Assembly: GCF_006442815.1 (NCBI RefSeq)
Contig: NZ_VFVL01000039.1
Coordinates: 1-47,979, forward strand
DNA from: Mesorhizobium sp. B2-4-3
Lineage (GTDB): Bacteria; Pseudomonadota; Alphaproteobacteria; Rhizobiales; Rhizobiaceae
Direction: 5' to 3'
Length of the DNA: 47,979 nt
Under the pieces are notes generated by a model. It was not told the origin of the DNA and searched no databases. It was given only the letters and a program-made list of their open reading frames with translations. Positions 33,088-40,442 of the stretch are shown here, piece after piece. How positions within the stretch are numbered: the stretch's first letter is position 1; each line of letters starts with the position of its first letter. A program made the position numbers and the translations under genes.

Positions 33088-34305
33088 TCATTTCGCCAGG
33101 GTGATAATCCGTCCCGCATACATCGCGCGGTTCCCGAGCTCGGCCGTGCAATCCGATTTTACGGCGGAGTTCCCCGTCATCGCGACAGTGTCGCCGACCA
33201 GCCGCAGGCAACTGCCCTGGGCGTTCATATCCGAATTTCCGGCATAAGCGATGGCGGCGTCCGGGGCGTAGATGAAACCGCTCACCACCGAGCCGGATCC
33301 GCCGTTCAGCGTCAGCGCCTGTGTGTTGCCGGGCGCCTGGTAGATTGTGATGCCGGTGTAAGGGCCGCTGGTCGGCGGCGACAGGTTCACCTGCTCATTG
33401 GCGTTGATGGTGAGCTGCGAGTTCTCCATCAGGAAGATCGTCACGCCCTGGCCGCTCAGGCTGCCGTTGCCGCCCGGCTTTATGGTGACGTTGCGCATGA
33501 TGTAGGTGCCCGGATTGAGGGTAATCTTTCCCGACAGCGTCTTGTCGCAGTAGGTGCCCGGCGAAAGCGTTATCGTCTTGCCGTTCGGCACGGGCAGGCA
33601 GAGCGTGTAGGCGGGCGGAACGACGTCGGCCAGCGGATCGAACGAGGCATACTGGTTCTCCAGCGGCGCGCCGCAGGAAAGGGTGGCGCTGGGCGGCGTC
33701 AACCCTTGCGTGCCGCCGACTGTCGAGACGCAGCCGGCGCTGACGATCGCCGAGCCACCCCGGCTGACGGCATCGGCGGCGTCCGAATTGGCCGCGATCA
33801 CGCAGCCGTTCATCGCCACATTGGTGGAACCCTGCAGGCTGACCGCGCCGTCGGCATGCTGGTCGAGCGCGAGCACGCAGGCCTGCGCGCCGGGCTTGAT
33901 CTTGACCGAGGCGGAGCGCGTCGCCGGCCATGCCGGCATGCCGGGGACGAAGGCCGGTCGGCTGATGCTCGACGACACCGAAATGAAGTAGGCGCTCGGA
34001 TCGCCGCTGGCCCCGGCCTGGAAGGCGGCGACGCTGCCCGAATATTCCTGCGCGTCGGCGGTGCTCATATTGGCCGCGAAGAAGGTCTGGCCGAATTGCT
34101 GCACGTCGCTCGCCGACATGCCCGCCTGGTATTTCGTACCGATTGCAAGGCCGGCCGCGTCCAGCGAATTCTGCAACTGCGCGGCGTCGTCGCTGGTGCC
34201 GATCAGGTTGATGGACCCTGCCAGGGCAAGCATCAGCGGCACCATGGCCACCGCGGTCGCGACCGCGAAGTTGCCGCGCCTCGAAGCCCAGAAACGTGCA
34301 AACAT
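33088..34305 (-). CDS. TadG-like protein with repetitive beta-rich C-terminal domain
   Basis: 405 residues. The N-terminus MFARFWASRRGNFAVATAVAMVPLMLALAG is the TadE/TadG pilin-like segment: a basic stretch, G-N-F-A and one hydrophobic helix. Residues ~30-130 are the usual Tad-like region (DDAAQLQNSLDAAGLAIG). From ~150 to the end there are repeated short beta segments (LSPGTYCDKTL, GKITLNPGTYIMRNVTIKPGG, GVTIFLMENSQLTINAN, SGFIYAPDAAIAYAGNS) that suggest a beta-helix. Cysteines recur at turns. It is probably anchored in the inner membrane with the domain outside. Divergent from a paralogue at 34587. No tad ATPase or secretin genes are in the window. Confidence 0.75.
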   Translation of the reverse strand: MFARFWASRRGNFAVATAVAMVPLMLALAGSINLIGTSDDAAQLQNSLDAAGLAIGTKYQAGMSASDVQQFGQTFFAANMSTADAQEYSGSVAAFQAGASGDPSAYFISVSSSISRPAFVPGMPAWPATRSASVKIKPGAQACVLALDQHADGAVSLQGSTNVAMNGCVIAANSDAADAVSRGGSAIVSAGCVSTVGGTQGLTPPSATLSCGAPLENQYASFDPLADVVPPAYTLCLPVPNGKTITLSPGTYCDKTLSGKITLNPGTYIMRNVTIKPGGNGSLSGQGVTIFLMENSQLTINANEQVNLSPPTSGPYTGITIYQAPGNTQALTLNGGSGSVVSGFIYAPDAAIAYAGNSDMNAQGSCLRLVGDTVAMTGNSAVKSDCTAELGNRAMYAGRIITLAK

Positions 34306-34586
34306 GGAAGTCCGCCCTCGTCGTATATGCGAGAGTGATAGGCACGCCGTCTCTACGGGCGATTTCCAAAAAAGATAAAATGCAGAAAATGCTAAAATAT
34401 ATGGTTTTACTGATAGTTACATCTTAAGTCTGAGAGTTTTTAGGCCTTAAGTCTTAGGGTGCGCGGCGCAAGGTGGGGGTGGCGGCCCGATGCGGTCCTA
34501 CCATCGCAAGTCGAGCGAAATAATTAGGCATTCGTTCATATGGCAATGATGACGTCGTGGCTGGGATAGCTTGGGTGCGCTTGGCC
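34306..34586. promoter_or_regulatory. Divergent control region of the TadG-like genes, with CTTAAGTCT direct repeats
   Basis: 281 bases between two outward-reading genes. The stretch ~34365-34440 is very AT-rich. CTTAAGTCT occurs at 34423-34431 and again at 34446-34454, 23 bases apart, roughly two helical turns, suggesting a dimeric regulator site. No known consensus is matched. Confidence 0.4.
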
Positions 34587-35849
34587 ATGGCCTTTTCAGG
34601 TCGGTTCATCAGACATCTTTTTTCTCGACTGGTCTCTCGACGCTTTTGCGAAGGCAAGGGCGGCAATGTCGCGACCATCTTCGCGCTGACCCTGCCGATC
34701 GTCGTCGGCGGCGCCGGCCTCGGCGTCGAGACGTCCTATTGGTACTATTCCAGTCTGAGGCTGCAGGCTGCGGCGGATGCCTCTGCCTATGCCGGCGCGC
34801 TGGAGAAGATCGCAGGCTCCGACACGGCCACCATCACCGCCGCGGCAACGACATCGGCCGCCTCGAACGGGCTGGGCGACGGCACCATCGTCGTCAACAC
34901 CCCGCCGGCGTCGGGACCGAACACGGCCAAGAAGGCGGTGGAGGTCATCCTCAACCAGGATCTCGACCGGATATTCACCTCCATCTTCACCCAGACAAAG
35001 GTGCCGGAGCGGGCGAGGGCGGTGGCGCTGATCACCGACGCCTCCAAAGCTTGCGACATAGCTCTCAGTCTCACGGCTTCGCAGGCGTTGCTCTTCTCCG
35101 GCAGCACCAACGCGAAGAAGATCGGCTGCGTTGACATGGCGAATTCGAACGCCTCCGACGCAATCAAGATCCAGGGCTCGGCGGCTGTCCAGACCGACTG
35201 CCTGATCACAGTCGGCGGCGTCGTGCTGAACAATCCGCCGACGATGGTCTGCAAGGCCCCGATCACCCAGGCGCTGCCCGCGTCCGATCCTTTCGCCAGC
35301 CTGCCGGCGCCGGCCGCCACCAGTCCGTGCAGGAACGTCAACGGCAACAAAACAACGCAAACGCTTCAGGCCGGCACATACTGCAGCGGCATGAATCTCA
35401 ACGGCAATATCGCACTTTCTTCTGGCCCTTATGTCGTGCAGGGCAATTTGAAGATCAATGCCGGCGCGGTCGTGACCTGCGCCACACCTTGCTCCGGCGT
35501 CACCATCTTCATGTCCGGCAGCAGCACAGTCAGCATCAACGGCAACGCCACGGTCACGCTGAGCGCGCCGACCTCGGGCACCTATTCCGGCGTGCTGTTC
35601 TACGGCGACAGGACTGGAACGGCAGCGCAGAGCACCTTCAACGGCACCGCGAACTCGCTCTTGACGGGTGCCATCTACTTCCCCAGGCAGCAGGTCAATT
35701 ATCTTGGCAATTTCTCGGGCGTGAACGGCTGTACGCAGGTTGTTGCCGACACCATCCAGTGGTCGGGCAATTCGACCATCAACCAGGACTGCTCCAGCCT
35801 TGGGATGAAGGACATTCCGGCGGCGCAGTCGGTCGCGGTCGTCGAGTAG
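34587..35849 (+). CDS. TadG-like protein with repetitive beta-rich C-terminal domain, paralogue of the divergent gene
   Basis: 420 residues from ATG 34587; GTG 34557 is an alternative and neither has a strong ribosome binding site. Residues ~20-50 (CEGKGGNVATIFALTLPIVVGGAGLGVE) are the TadE/TadG N-terminal helix, followed by YWYYSSLRLQAAADASAYAGAL, typical of TadG. The C-terminal half repeats beta segments (LQAGTYCSGMNLNGN, YVVQGNLKINAG, GVTIFMSGSSTVSINGNATV, TGAIYFPRQQVNYLGN) that line up with the divergent protein (TYCDKTL, GVTIFLMENSQLTINAN, SGFIYAPDAAIAYAGN). Two TadE-like genes follow in the same direction with short spacing, so the three form an operon, probably for an extracytoplasmic structure. 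Confidence 0.75.
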   Translation: MAFSGRFIRHLFSRLVSRRFCEGKGGNVATIFALTLPIVVGGAGLGVETSYWYYSSLRLQAAADASAYAGALEKIAGSDTATITAAATTSAASNGLGDGTIVVNTPPASGPNTAKKAVEVILNQDLDRIFTSIFTQTKVPERARAVALITDASKACDIALSLTASQALLFSGSTNAKKIGCVDMANSNASDAIKIQGSAAVQTDCLITVGGVVLNNPPTMVCKAPITQALPASDPFASLPAPAATSPCRNVNGNKTTQTLQAGTYCSGMNLNGNIALSSGPYVVQGNLKINAGAVVTCATPCSGVTIFMSGSSTVSINGNATVTLSAPTSGTYSGVLFYGDRTGTAAQSTFNGTANSLLTGAIYFPRQQVNYLGNFSGVNGCTQVVADTIQWSGNSTINQDCSSLGMKDIPAAQSVAVVE

Positions 35850-35854
35850 CGGCC

Positions 35855-36295
35855 ATGGGGCTACCGGTAATCCGTTTTGGCAAGGACCGCTCCGGCATCG
35901 CCGCGGTGGAACTCGCGCTGGTGATGCCTGTGCTGTGCGCCGCTCTTCTCGGCGTCGCGGACGGCTGGTCCTATGTCACCAGCTCGCTGGCGATGCGGGC
36001 TGGGGTGAAGACGGCCGCCAATCTTGTCATGGCAGGCGGCACAGACGACAGCGCCATCCAGGGCGCGGTGTTGACGAGCTGGGAACAGAAGCCGGACGAT
36101 GCGGCGGTCACGGTGAGCCGCGCCTATAAGTGTGGAACGACCGTGGTCACCTCGACCACCATCTGCAGCGGGCCGAAAGTGCCCTCGGTCTTCGTCCAGA
36201 TCCAGGCGTCGGGCACCTGGAAGCCACCTTTCACCTTCGGCGTCTTCCCGCGCGACACCTCGATCGGCCATCTGCAGGTGGTCCGTGTCCGCTAA
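35855..36295 (+). CDS. TadE-family pilus-assembly-like protein
   Basis: 146 residues starting at ATG 35855, five bases after the stop of the TadG-like gene. The N-terminus has the TadE pattern FGKDRSGIAAVELALVMPVLCAALLGVAD: a basic stretch, G-I-A-A-V-E-L with the conserved Glu, and a hydrophobic helix. The rest is a short extracytoplasmic domain with two cysteines (KCGTTVV, TICSGPK). Tad/Flp systems use such minor pilins in fibre assembly. The next gene starts within its last codons, an 11-base overlap. Confidence 0.8.
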   Translation: MGLPVIRFGKDRSGIAAVELALVMPVLCAALLGVADGWSYVTSSLAMRAGVKTAANLVMAGGTDDSAIQGAVLTSWEQKPDDAAVTVSRAYKCGTTVVTSTTICSGPKVPSVFVQIQASGTWKPPFTFGVFPRDTSIGHLQVVRVR

Positions 36296-36695
36296 ACAAA
36301 GACGTCAGGCATTTGCCGGCGACATCTCGGGCGGCGCCGGTCTCGAATTCGCGCTGATTGCACCCTTCCTCATCATGCTGCTGTTCGGCATCTTCGCCTT
36401 CGGCTGGTCGATGAACAACATCTCCAGCGTGCGCTACGCGCTCGAAGCCTCCGCGCGCTCCCTGCAGCTCAACAACACGCTGACGCAGGCCGACATCCAG
36501 GCGGTCGCGACGCAGAAGCTGCAGGCGCTGGGCTTGCAGAACGTGAACGTCACCATCACCACCGACCCGGCGAGCGGTGGATTCCGCATGGCGCACGTCA
36601 ACGCCAGCTACGCCTTCGTCATCAGCTTTCCTTATTTCAGCGATTATCCGATCAGCTACACCACCTCGGTGACCGTGCCGCTGGTCGGCGGCTAG
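36285..36695 (+). CDS. TadE-family pilus-assembly-like protein, second copy
   Basis: 136 residues from GTG 36285, which overlaps the end of the previous gene by 11 bases, indicating translational coupling. The N-terminus again shows the TadE signature, GDISGGAGLEFALIAPFLIMLLFGIFAFGWSM, with the conserved Glu. The C-terminal part is a small extracytoplasmic domain (VNVTITTDPASGGFRMAHVNASY). It ends the three-gene unit. The longer open frame upstream is a shadow of the preceding gene. Confidence 0.8.
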   Translation: MSAKQRRQAFAGDISGGAGLEFALIAPFLIMLLFGIFAFGWSMNNISSVRYALEASARSLQLNNTLTQADIQAVATQKLQALGLQNVNVTITTDPASGGFRMAHVNASYAFVISFPYFSDYPISYTTSVTVPLVGG

Positions 36696-36811
36696 AAGGT
36701 CGATCGCCGCCCCGGTATCAACCCGCAACATTAGCGATCTCTTAATCGCGTAAGGTTGGCGCCAGCCCGGAATGCTAGAGATTTGCTGTCATCCATATCG
36801 GGAGCGCAGCC

Positions 36812-37114
36812 ATGACCTCTGTTGTTGGAAGCCAGCACGGCACCGGCTTGGTGCATAATCCGAGCAAACCTTCCGCGTCGCCGGAAGCCTTGCCGGGCAA
36901 GAGTGCCGAAAGCGTTGGCCACCTTGCAAAGGCCTCGGTTTCCGAGACGGATGACAGCGAGCCGAACGCGCAAGGAAAAGCCGCGTCCCGGATCGCTCGG
37001 ATGGATCTGACGGTCCTTTCCTCGACCGGTTCAGGTGAAGGCCAGGAGCCGGACGCCGCGGTACCCACGGATCGGGATGCAGGCGGCACGCAAGCCTCGG
37101 ATCCTTCCATTTAA
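36812..37114 (+). CDS. Possible small hydrophilic protein of unknown function
   Basis: 100 residues, preceded by GGGAGC six bases from the ATG. The composition is Ser-, Gly-, Ala- and Glu-rich with no hydrophobic segment, so it is probably disordered. No family is recognised. The stop lies at the left edge of a palindromic repeat. Evidence for expression rests only on the start signals and codon use. Confidence 0.4.
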   Translation: MTSVVGSQHGTGLVHNPSKPSASPEALPGKSAESVGHLAKASVSETDDSEPNAQGKAASRIARMDLTVLSSTGSGEGQEPDAAVPTDRDAGGTQASDPSI

Positions 37115-37190
37115 TGCATGTCGCCCAGAAGTGTGCAGCGGTTCTGGGACAATGACATGCAGCAAAACAAAGCCTTAAAGCGCGTCGCGT
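37115..37190. repeat. Intergenic palindromic repeat (rhizobial type), long stem
   Basis: Outer arms TGCATGTC (37115-37122) and GACATGCA (37154-37161) and inner arms CCCAGAA (37124-37130) and TTCTGGG (37142-37148) enclose GTGTGCAGCGG. It is followed by AAACAAAGCCTTAAAGCGCG, which I recall as the usual continuation of these elements. A 106-codon frame over it is not a gene. Confidence 0.7.
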
Positions 37191-37521
37191 CGGGCGCATT
37201 TCTGGTCGACGAGCCTGGTTCTGGCGCTGGGCGGAGGTTCCCGGTTTGCACGATTTCGCCCCGCCAGGACGTCCTTGGGACCATGGTCCGACTGGACAAG
37301 GGCCCTCATTGTTCCAAACGGCCCAAGCGCGCTCGGTCCTTTGTATTTTCGTTAAATTTCAATGTGTTAATACGATATTTCGTGAAAGTTGCCGGGCAGC
37401 GGCGGCCAAGCTCTCATTTCGCGACCGCAATTGCTTAAAGTTTATCCGACGCCATTAGGAAATTCTCATAAGAGGCTGCCTAGCGGTTGGGCCATCGACG
37501 ATTCATCTGCGGAGAAGCAAA
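37191..37521. other. Promoter region of the Gly-rich secreted protein gene
   Basis: About 330 bases with no supported gene. An AT-rich stretch at ~37338-37382 and another near 37430-37470 may hold promoters. CGGAGAAGC just before 37522 supplies the ribosome binding site of the next gene. Confidence 0.3.
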
Positions 37522-38241
37522 ATGACATTGCGAAAGACACTTCTGGCATCTCTTGCCATTCTGGCGCTCGCGGCGGCCCCCGCGCTTGCCGGCGGCAACG
37601 GCCATGGCGGCGGCAACGGCCATGGCGGCGGCAACGGAAACGGTGGTGGCAATGCCGGCGGCAACGGCAACGGCGGTGCCTCGCACGGCAAGTCGGCTTC
37701 CGCTCCGGGCCACAACAAGGGCACCGACAGCGCGTCGGACGACAGCTCGACCGACAATACGACGACCGCCGCCACGCCGAAGGAGAAGAACCTTCACGCC
37801 AAGCTCGGCAGGTTGAACTCGCTGCAGCGCAACATCAACGCCTACATGAATTCCAAGAGCAAGAAGTTCGCCGGCATCCAGGCTTATGTGACGCAAGCGG
37901 CGGCGGCCCAGAACGCGCAGGCCGCGGTTGACGCGGCCCAGAAGGCTGTGGATGACGCCACGGCTGCGCTTGCCGCGCTGACTGCTCCCGGCGCGCCGAC
38001 GCCGACCCAGCAGCAGCTCGATGACGCGAATGTCGCGCTGACCGCCGCGCAGGATGCGCTCACCGCTGCCACGACCGCGGCTGGCAATACGCCGCCTCCC
38101 ACCGATGCGTCGTTGGATACGGCGCTTGCCGACATGGCCAACAAGCCGGTGGACGCCGACGTCACCGCCTGGGCCAAGGACACGCTGGCGGGCAAGATCG
38201 ACGCGCAAGCCGCTGCCACGGCGCCGACAACAACCCCATAA
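37522..38241 (+). CDS. Secreted Gly/Asn/His-rich protein with Ala-rich coiled coil, unknown function
   Basis: 239 residues. A clean signal peptide (MTLRKTLLASLAILALAAAPALA) is followed by a low-complexity tract of GGGNGH and GGGNGN units at residues ~24-52, made by an 18-base tandem repeat near 37591-37644. Next is a Ser/Asp/Thr-rich linker, a conserved-looking helical part (KEKNLHAKLGRLNSLQRNINAYMNS, ~88-115), then an Ala/Gln-rich region with heptad-like spacing (~130-200). No domain family is recognised. It is probably periplasmic or cell-surface. A strong terminator follows, so it is a single-gene unit. Confidence 0.75.
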   Translation: MTLRKTLLASLAILALAAAPALAGGNGHGGGNGHGGGNGNGGGNAGGNGNGGASHGKSASAPGHNKGTDSASDDSSTDNTTTAATPKEKNLHAKLGRLNSLQRNINAYMNSKSKKFAGIQAYVTQAAAAQNAQAAVDAAQKAVDDATAALAALTAPGAPTPTQQQLDDANVALTAAQDALTAATTAAGNTPPPTDASLDTALADMANKPVDADVTAWAKDTLAGKIDAQAAATAPTTTP

Positions 38242-38274
38242 GGCCGGCCGAACCGACCAGAGGGTGAACGAAAA

Positions 38275-38304
38275 GCCGCCGGGCCTCGCCCGGCGGCTTT
38301 TTTT
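38275..38304 (+). terminator. Rho-independent terminator
   Basis: Stem GCCGCCGGG/CCCGGCGGC with a five-base loop and seven T residues after it, 33 bases beyond the stop of the Gly-rich secreted protein. Confidence 0.9.
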
Positions 38305-38305
38305 G

Positions 38306-38708
38306 TCCTCCATTCCTCGACATCGAAAATATGCTGGCGCTGCCGATCGATCGCGATCCCACCGAAGTGCTGGCGCGCATCGTGGAGGATCGCCGTCATC
38401 GCCGCGAATTCTGAAGGTGGGCGCCTCCACGATCGTCTCCGTCGGATGCTGGCAAGTTGGGCCAAAAACGCTGGCACGTCAGACCTCGGTCGCCTTGTAT
38501 TCTGCAATACGCGACGCCAATGTAATCGCGTACTCCTCGTCTTGCCCGCCATGGTGCATGGCTTAGACTCCGCCGCCCCCGGCGAACCGAGCCCAGATAT
38601 GGGGAGTTGAGAAGACGACAGTCGATTCCTCAGGGATGTAGCTGTTCCTTCATCGAGCCCGCCACTGGTTCAGGCGCCAGTCGGCGGGCTTTTGATGGTC
38701 GGCCTAAT
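38306..38708. other. Intergenic region with a second terminator and a short coding remnant
   Basis: About 400 bases. A frame at ~38331-38414 gives MLALPIDRDPTEVLARIVED and then a stop; it reads like the end of a protein rather than a gene, but I cannot identify it. Further right is a terminator at 38656-38693. No complete gene is supported. Confidence 0.3.
38656..38693 (+). terminator. Rho-independent terminator, possibly of a short unannotated RNA
   Basis: AGCCCGCC and ACTGG pair with CCAGT and GGCGGGCT around the loop TTCAGGCG, with a one-base bulge, and TTTT follows. No coding gene on the plus strand ends here, so it may end a small RNA starting after ~38560. It also lies just beyond the J-domain gene on the other strand. 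Confidence 0.5.
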
Positions 38709-39251
38709 TTAATCCGCGTGATCGAGCAGGCGGGTGGCGTCGGGGCGATCACGGCCCTGCTTGGTCCCGGCGTGATCGATGCCTTCCACTGTGATCGCGA
38801 ATGTCCCGTTCTCGGTCCTGCCGATGAAGCCCTTCGCCTTGAGGTACCACAGGTGGAATTCCAGGTGCTCGCGAGGGCAGCCCGACAGGCGCTCGAGCTC
38901 GTCGTCGCCGATGCCCGGATTGTTGACGTCCCGCCGCCGCCTCACATAGAGGAGCGACAGCAGATTGGCCTGGATGACGCTATCCCTCGCCATGCCGCCG
39001 CCGTCGCGGGCGCTTTCCGTGAGTTCGTGACGAAGGCCAAGATGCTCCCGGTAAAGGATGTCGTACTGAGCCCGTTTGACTGGGTCCCGCAACGTATTGT
39101 GGGCTTCCACGATCTCACTGAAGCGCGATTGATTGCCTGTTTCCCGATTGTCGGGATGGTAGCGCATGGCAAAGTAGCGGAAAATCCGCTCGATGGTCTC
39201 AGAATTGGCGTTCGGGCTTATTTCCAGAAGTTCGTAGTAGTCAATGAACAT
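38709..39251 (-). CDS. J-domain protein with C-terminal winged-helix-like region
   Basis: 180 residues. Residues 3-68 are a J domain: DYYELLEISPNANSETIERIF, the diagnostic HPD at 32-34 (YHPDNRE), and AHNTLRDPVKRAQYD. This part would bind and stimulate an Hsp70 such as DnaK. No G/F or zinc region follows. Residues ~85-165 (VIQANLLSLLYVRRR, IGDDELERLSGCPREHLEFHL, LKAKGFIGRTENGTFAITVEG) look like a winged helix-turn-helix with a wing hairpin. The fusion suggests a chaperone adaptor linked to regulation; that is inference. It is transcribed alone. Confidence 0.8.
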   Translation of the reverse strand: MFIDYYELLEISPNANSETIERIFRYFAMRYHPDNRETGNQSRFSEIVEAHNTLRDPVKRAQYDILYREHLGLRHELTESARDGGGMARDSVIQANLLSLLYVRRRRDVNNPGIGDDELERLSGCPREHLEFHLWYLKAKGFIGRTENGTFAITVEGIDHAGTKQGRDRPDATRLLDHAD

Positions 39252-39544
39252 GTAATCGTGCTTCCGATTTTACGGAAACCACTCCCGTCGCCAAGCATTG
39301 CTCAAATGCTGCGGGCGTGCAAGGCGCATCGCCTTGCCGTGCTCCACCATCGGTTCTGGCCGAACGATGGGACGCTGAAGCCCATGCTTTCACCCACCGG
39401 CTGGAAAGGGGCGACGTCCTGTCCGGCGGTGTCTTGGTTCCGATGGCCGATCGGCAAAGGCTTGCGCTGTCCAAGGTCGGAAATCCTTACCGTGTCAGTC
39501 CGCTATTGCGGTGGAATAAATTCCGGGTTCTGTTACATTAGCTC

Positions 39545-39603
39545 CGTTTGAAATTCAGGTGGCAACCTGGATGGGGGCCGACCTCAAGCCCGGCCCCCTT
39601 TTT
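39545..39603 (+). ncRNA. Candidate small RNA or leader ending in a strong terminator
   Basis: A short hairpin CAGGT-GGCA-ACCTG (39556-39569) is followed at once by a terminator stem GGGGGCCG/CGGCCCCC (39573-39580 and 39591-39598) with five T residues. No plus-strand coding gene ends nearby, so a separate short transcript is the simplest explanation. Its 5' end cannot be set from sequence, and the family is unknown to me. Confidence 0.45.
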
Positions 39604-39635
39604 GGCTCGCCTCGAAAGAGGCGGGCCATTTTTTT
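39604..39635 (+). terminator. Second rho-independent terminator in tandem
   Basis: CGCCTC and GAGGCG pair around a GAAA loop, extended by GGC/GCC outside, and seven T residues follow. It directly follows the first terminator. Confidence 0.8.
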
Positions 39636-39764
39636 GCAAGGTCGCCGGCGCTTCACGGCTTTCGCCCTAAGCCCGCACCGACTTAGGTGCGCCATGGCTA
39701 ATATGGCTTGCAGGATGTAGACTTCGCGGAGTCGGGTCTACAGAGGCATTGGGAGGACAAAAAA

Positions 39765-40172
39765 ATGCCACGGGTATCGGAGCTTTTCTTCAAGACGGCC
39801 ATCGTCTTTCTTATCCTGGGCGTCGCCGCCGGGCTGCAGATGGCGATTTCGGGCGATCACGGCGCCTTTCCGGCGCATGCCCACATCAACCTTCTTGGCT
39901 GGGTCACCAGCGCCATCTTCGGCGGCTACTATGCGCTCAACCCGGCCAAGGCCGAGCGCCGCATCGCCATGATCCATTATGGCCTCTATACGGTCGGCAT
40001 CGTGATCATGCTGCCGGCGCTCTACTGGATGCTGGCGGCAGGCCATCCGGAGATCGAGCCGGTCGTGGCGATCGGCTCGCTGATCGTCGCCGCTGCGGTG
40101 CTGGTCTTTGGCTTCGTCGTCTTCTCGTCTTCGGAGACGGTGCGCTCGGCTTCTCCGGCCACCGCGCGTTAG
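39765..40172 (+). CDS. Four-helix membrane protein with a HAHxNLxGW motif, heme-copper-oxidase-like
   Basis: 135 residues from ATG 39765, with GGGAGG nine bases upstream. Four membrane helices are apparent at ~8-28, 38-58, 68-90 and 99-121. At the start of helix 2 is FPAHAHINLLGWVTSAIFGGYYAL, with H38 and H40, the same pattern as a haem-ligand segment in subunit I of heme-copper oxidases and NO reductases. The full oxidase has twelve helices, so this is only a small relative. Haem or metal binding is inference. A strong pair of terminators separates it from upstream transcription, so it has its own promoter. Confidence 0.75.
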   Translation: MPRVSELFFKTAIVFLILGVAAGLQMAISGDHGAFPAHAHINLLGWVTSAIFGGYYALNPAKAERRIAMIHYGLYTVGIVIMLPALYWMLAAGHPEIEPVVAIGSLIVAAAVLVFGFVVFSSSETVRSASPATAR

Positions 40173-40442
40173 CTCGGCGAACCACAGGATTGCAGCCGGC
40201 TCGGACCACGGTTCCGACAGCTGCAAGCCGGCCGTTTGCATTGCGCCGCGTTAACGTCGTGAGAGGCGCCCGCCGGCGACGATACAAATTGATTGATGGC
40301 GCCTCGGAACTTTAGCACCGAGGCGTAGCCCGGTGTCCGCGTTCGAGCGGAGAATGCGGAGCGGGCTATTGCAGCGCGTCGGCCTCTCGAAAAGGAAAAG
40401 ACGATCGGTCCGCGGCCCGACCGCAAACGCCGCTCAAAGCGA
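40173..40442. other. Intergenic region between converging genes, nothing recognised
   Basis: 270 bases between the four-helix membrane protein and the 3' end of the exoX-like gene. I see no gene, terminator or repeat that I can support. Confidence 0.3.

Larger units (their letters stand above)
39252..39764. other. Intergenic region containing a candidate small RNA and tandem terminators
   Basis: About 510 bases. The left part (39252-39540) has open frames on both strands but none with family features. The right part has three successive hairpins between 39556 and 39635, described as separate entries. GGGAGG at 39751-39756 is the ribosome binding site of the next gene. Confidence 0.4.

Noticed and set aside
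37118..37438. A 106-codon frame starting MSPRSVQRFWDND
   Set aside because: It starts within the palindromic repeat; such frames recur wherever the element occurs and are annotation artefacts.
37591..37644. CRISPR-like repeats
   Set aside because: The 18-base units are contiguous, encode Gly-rich peptide and have no spacers, so they are coding tandem repeats. No CRISPR array was found elsewhere.
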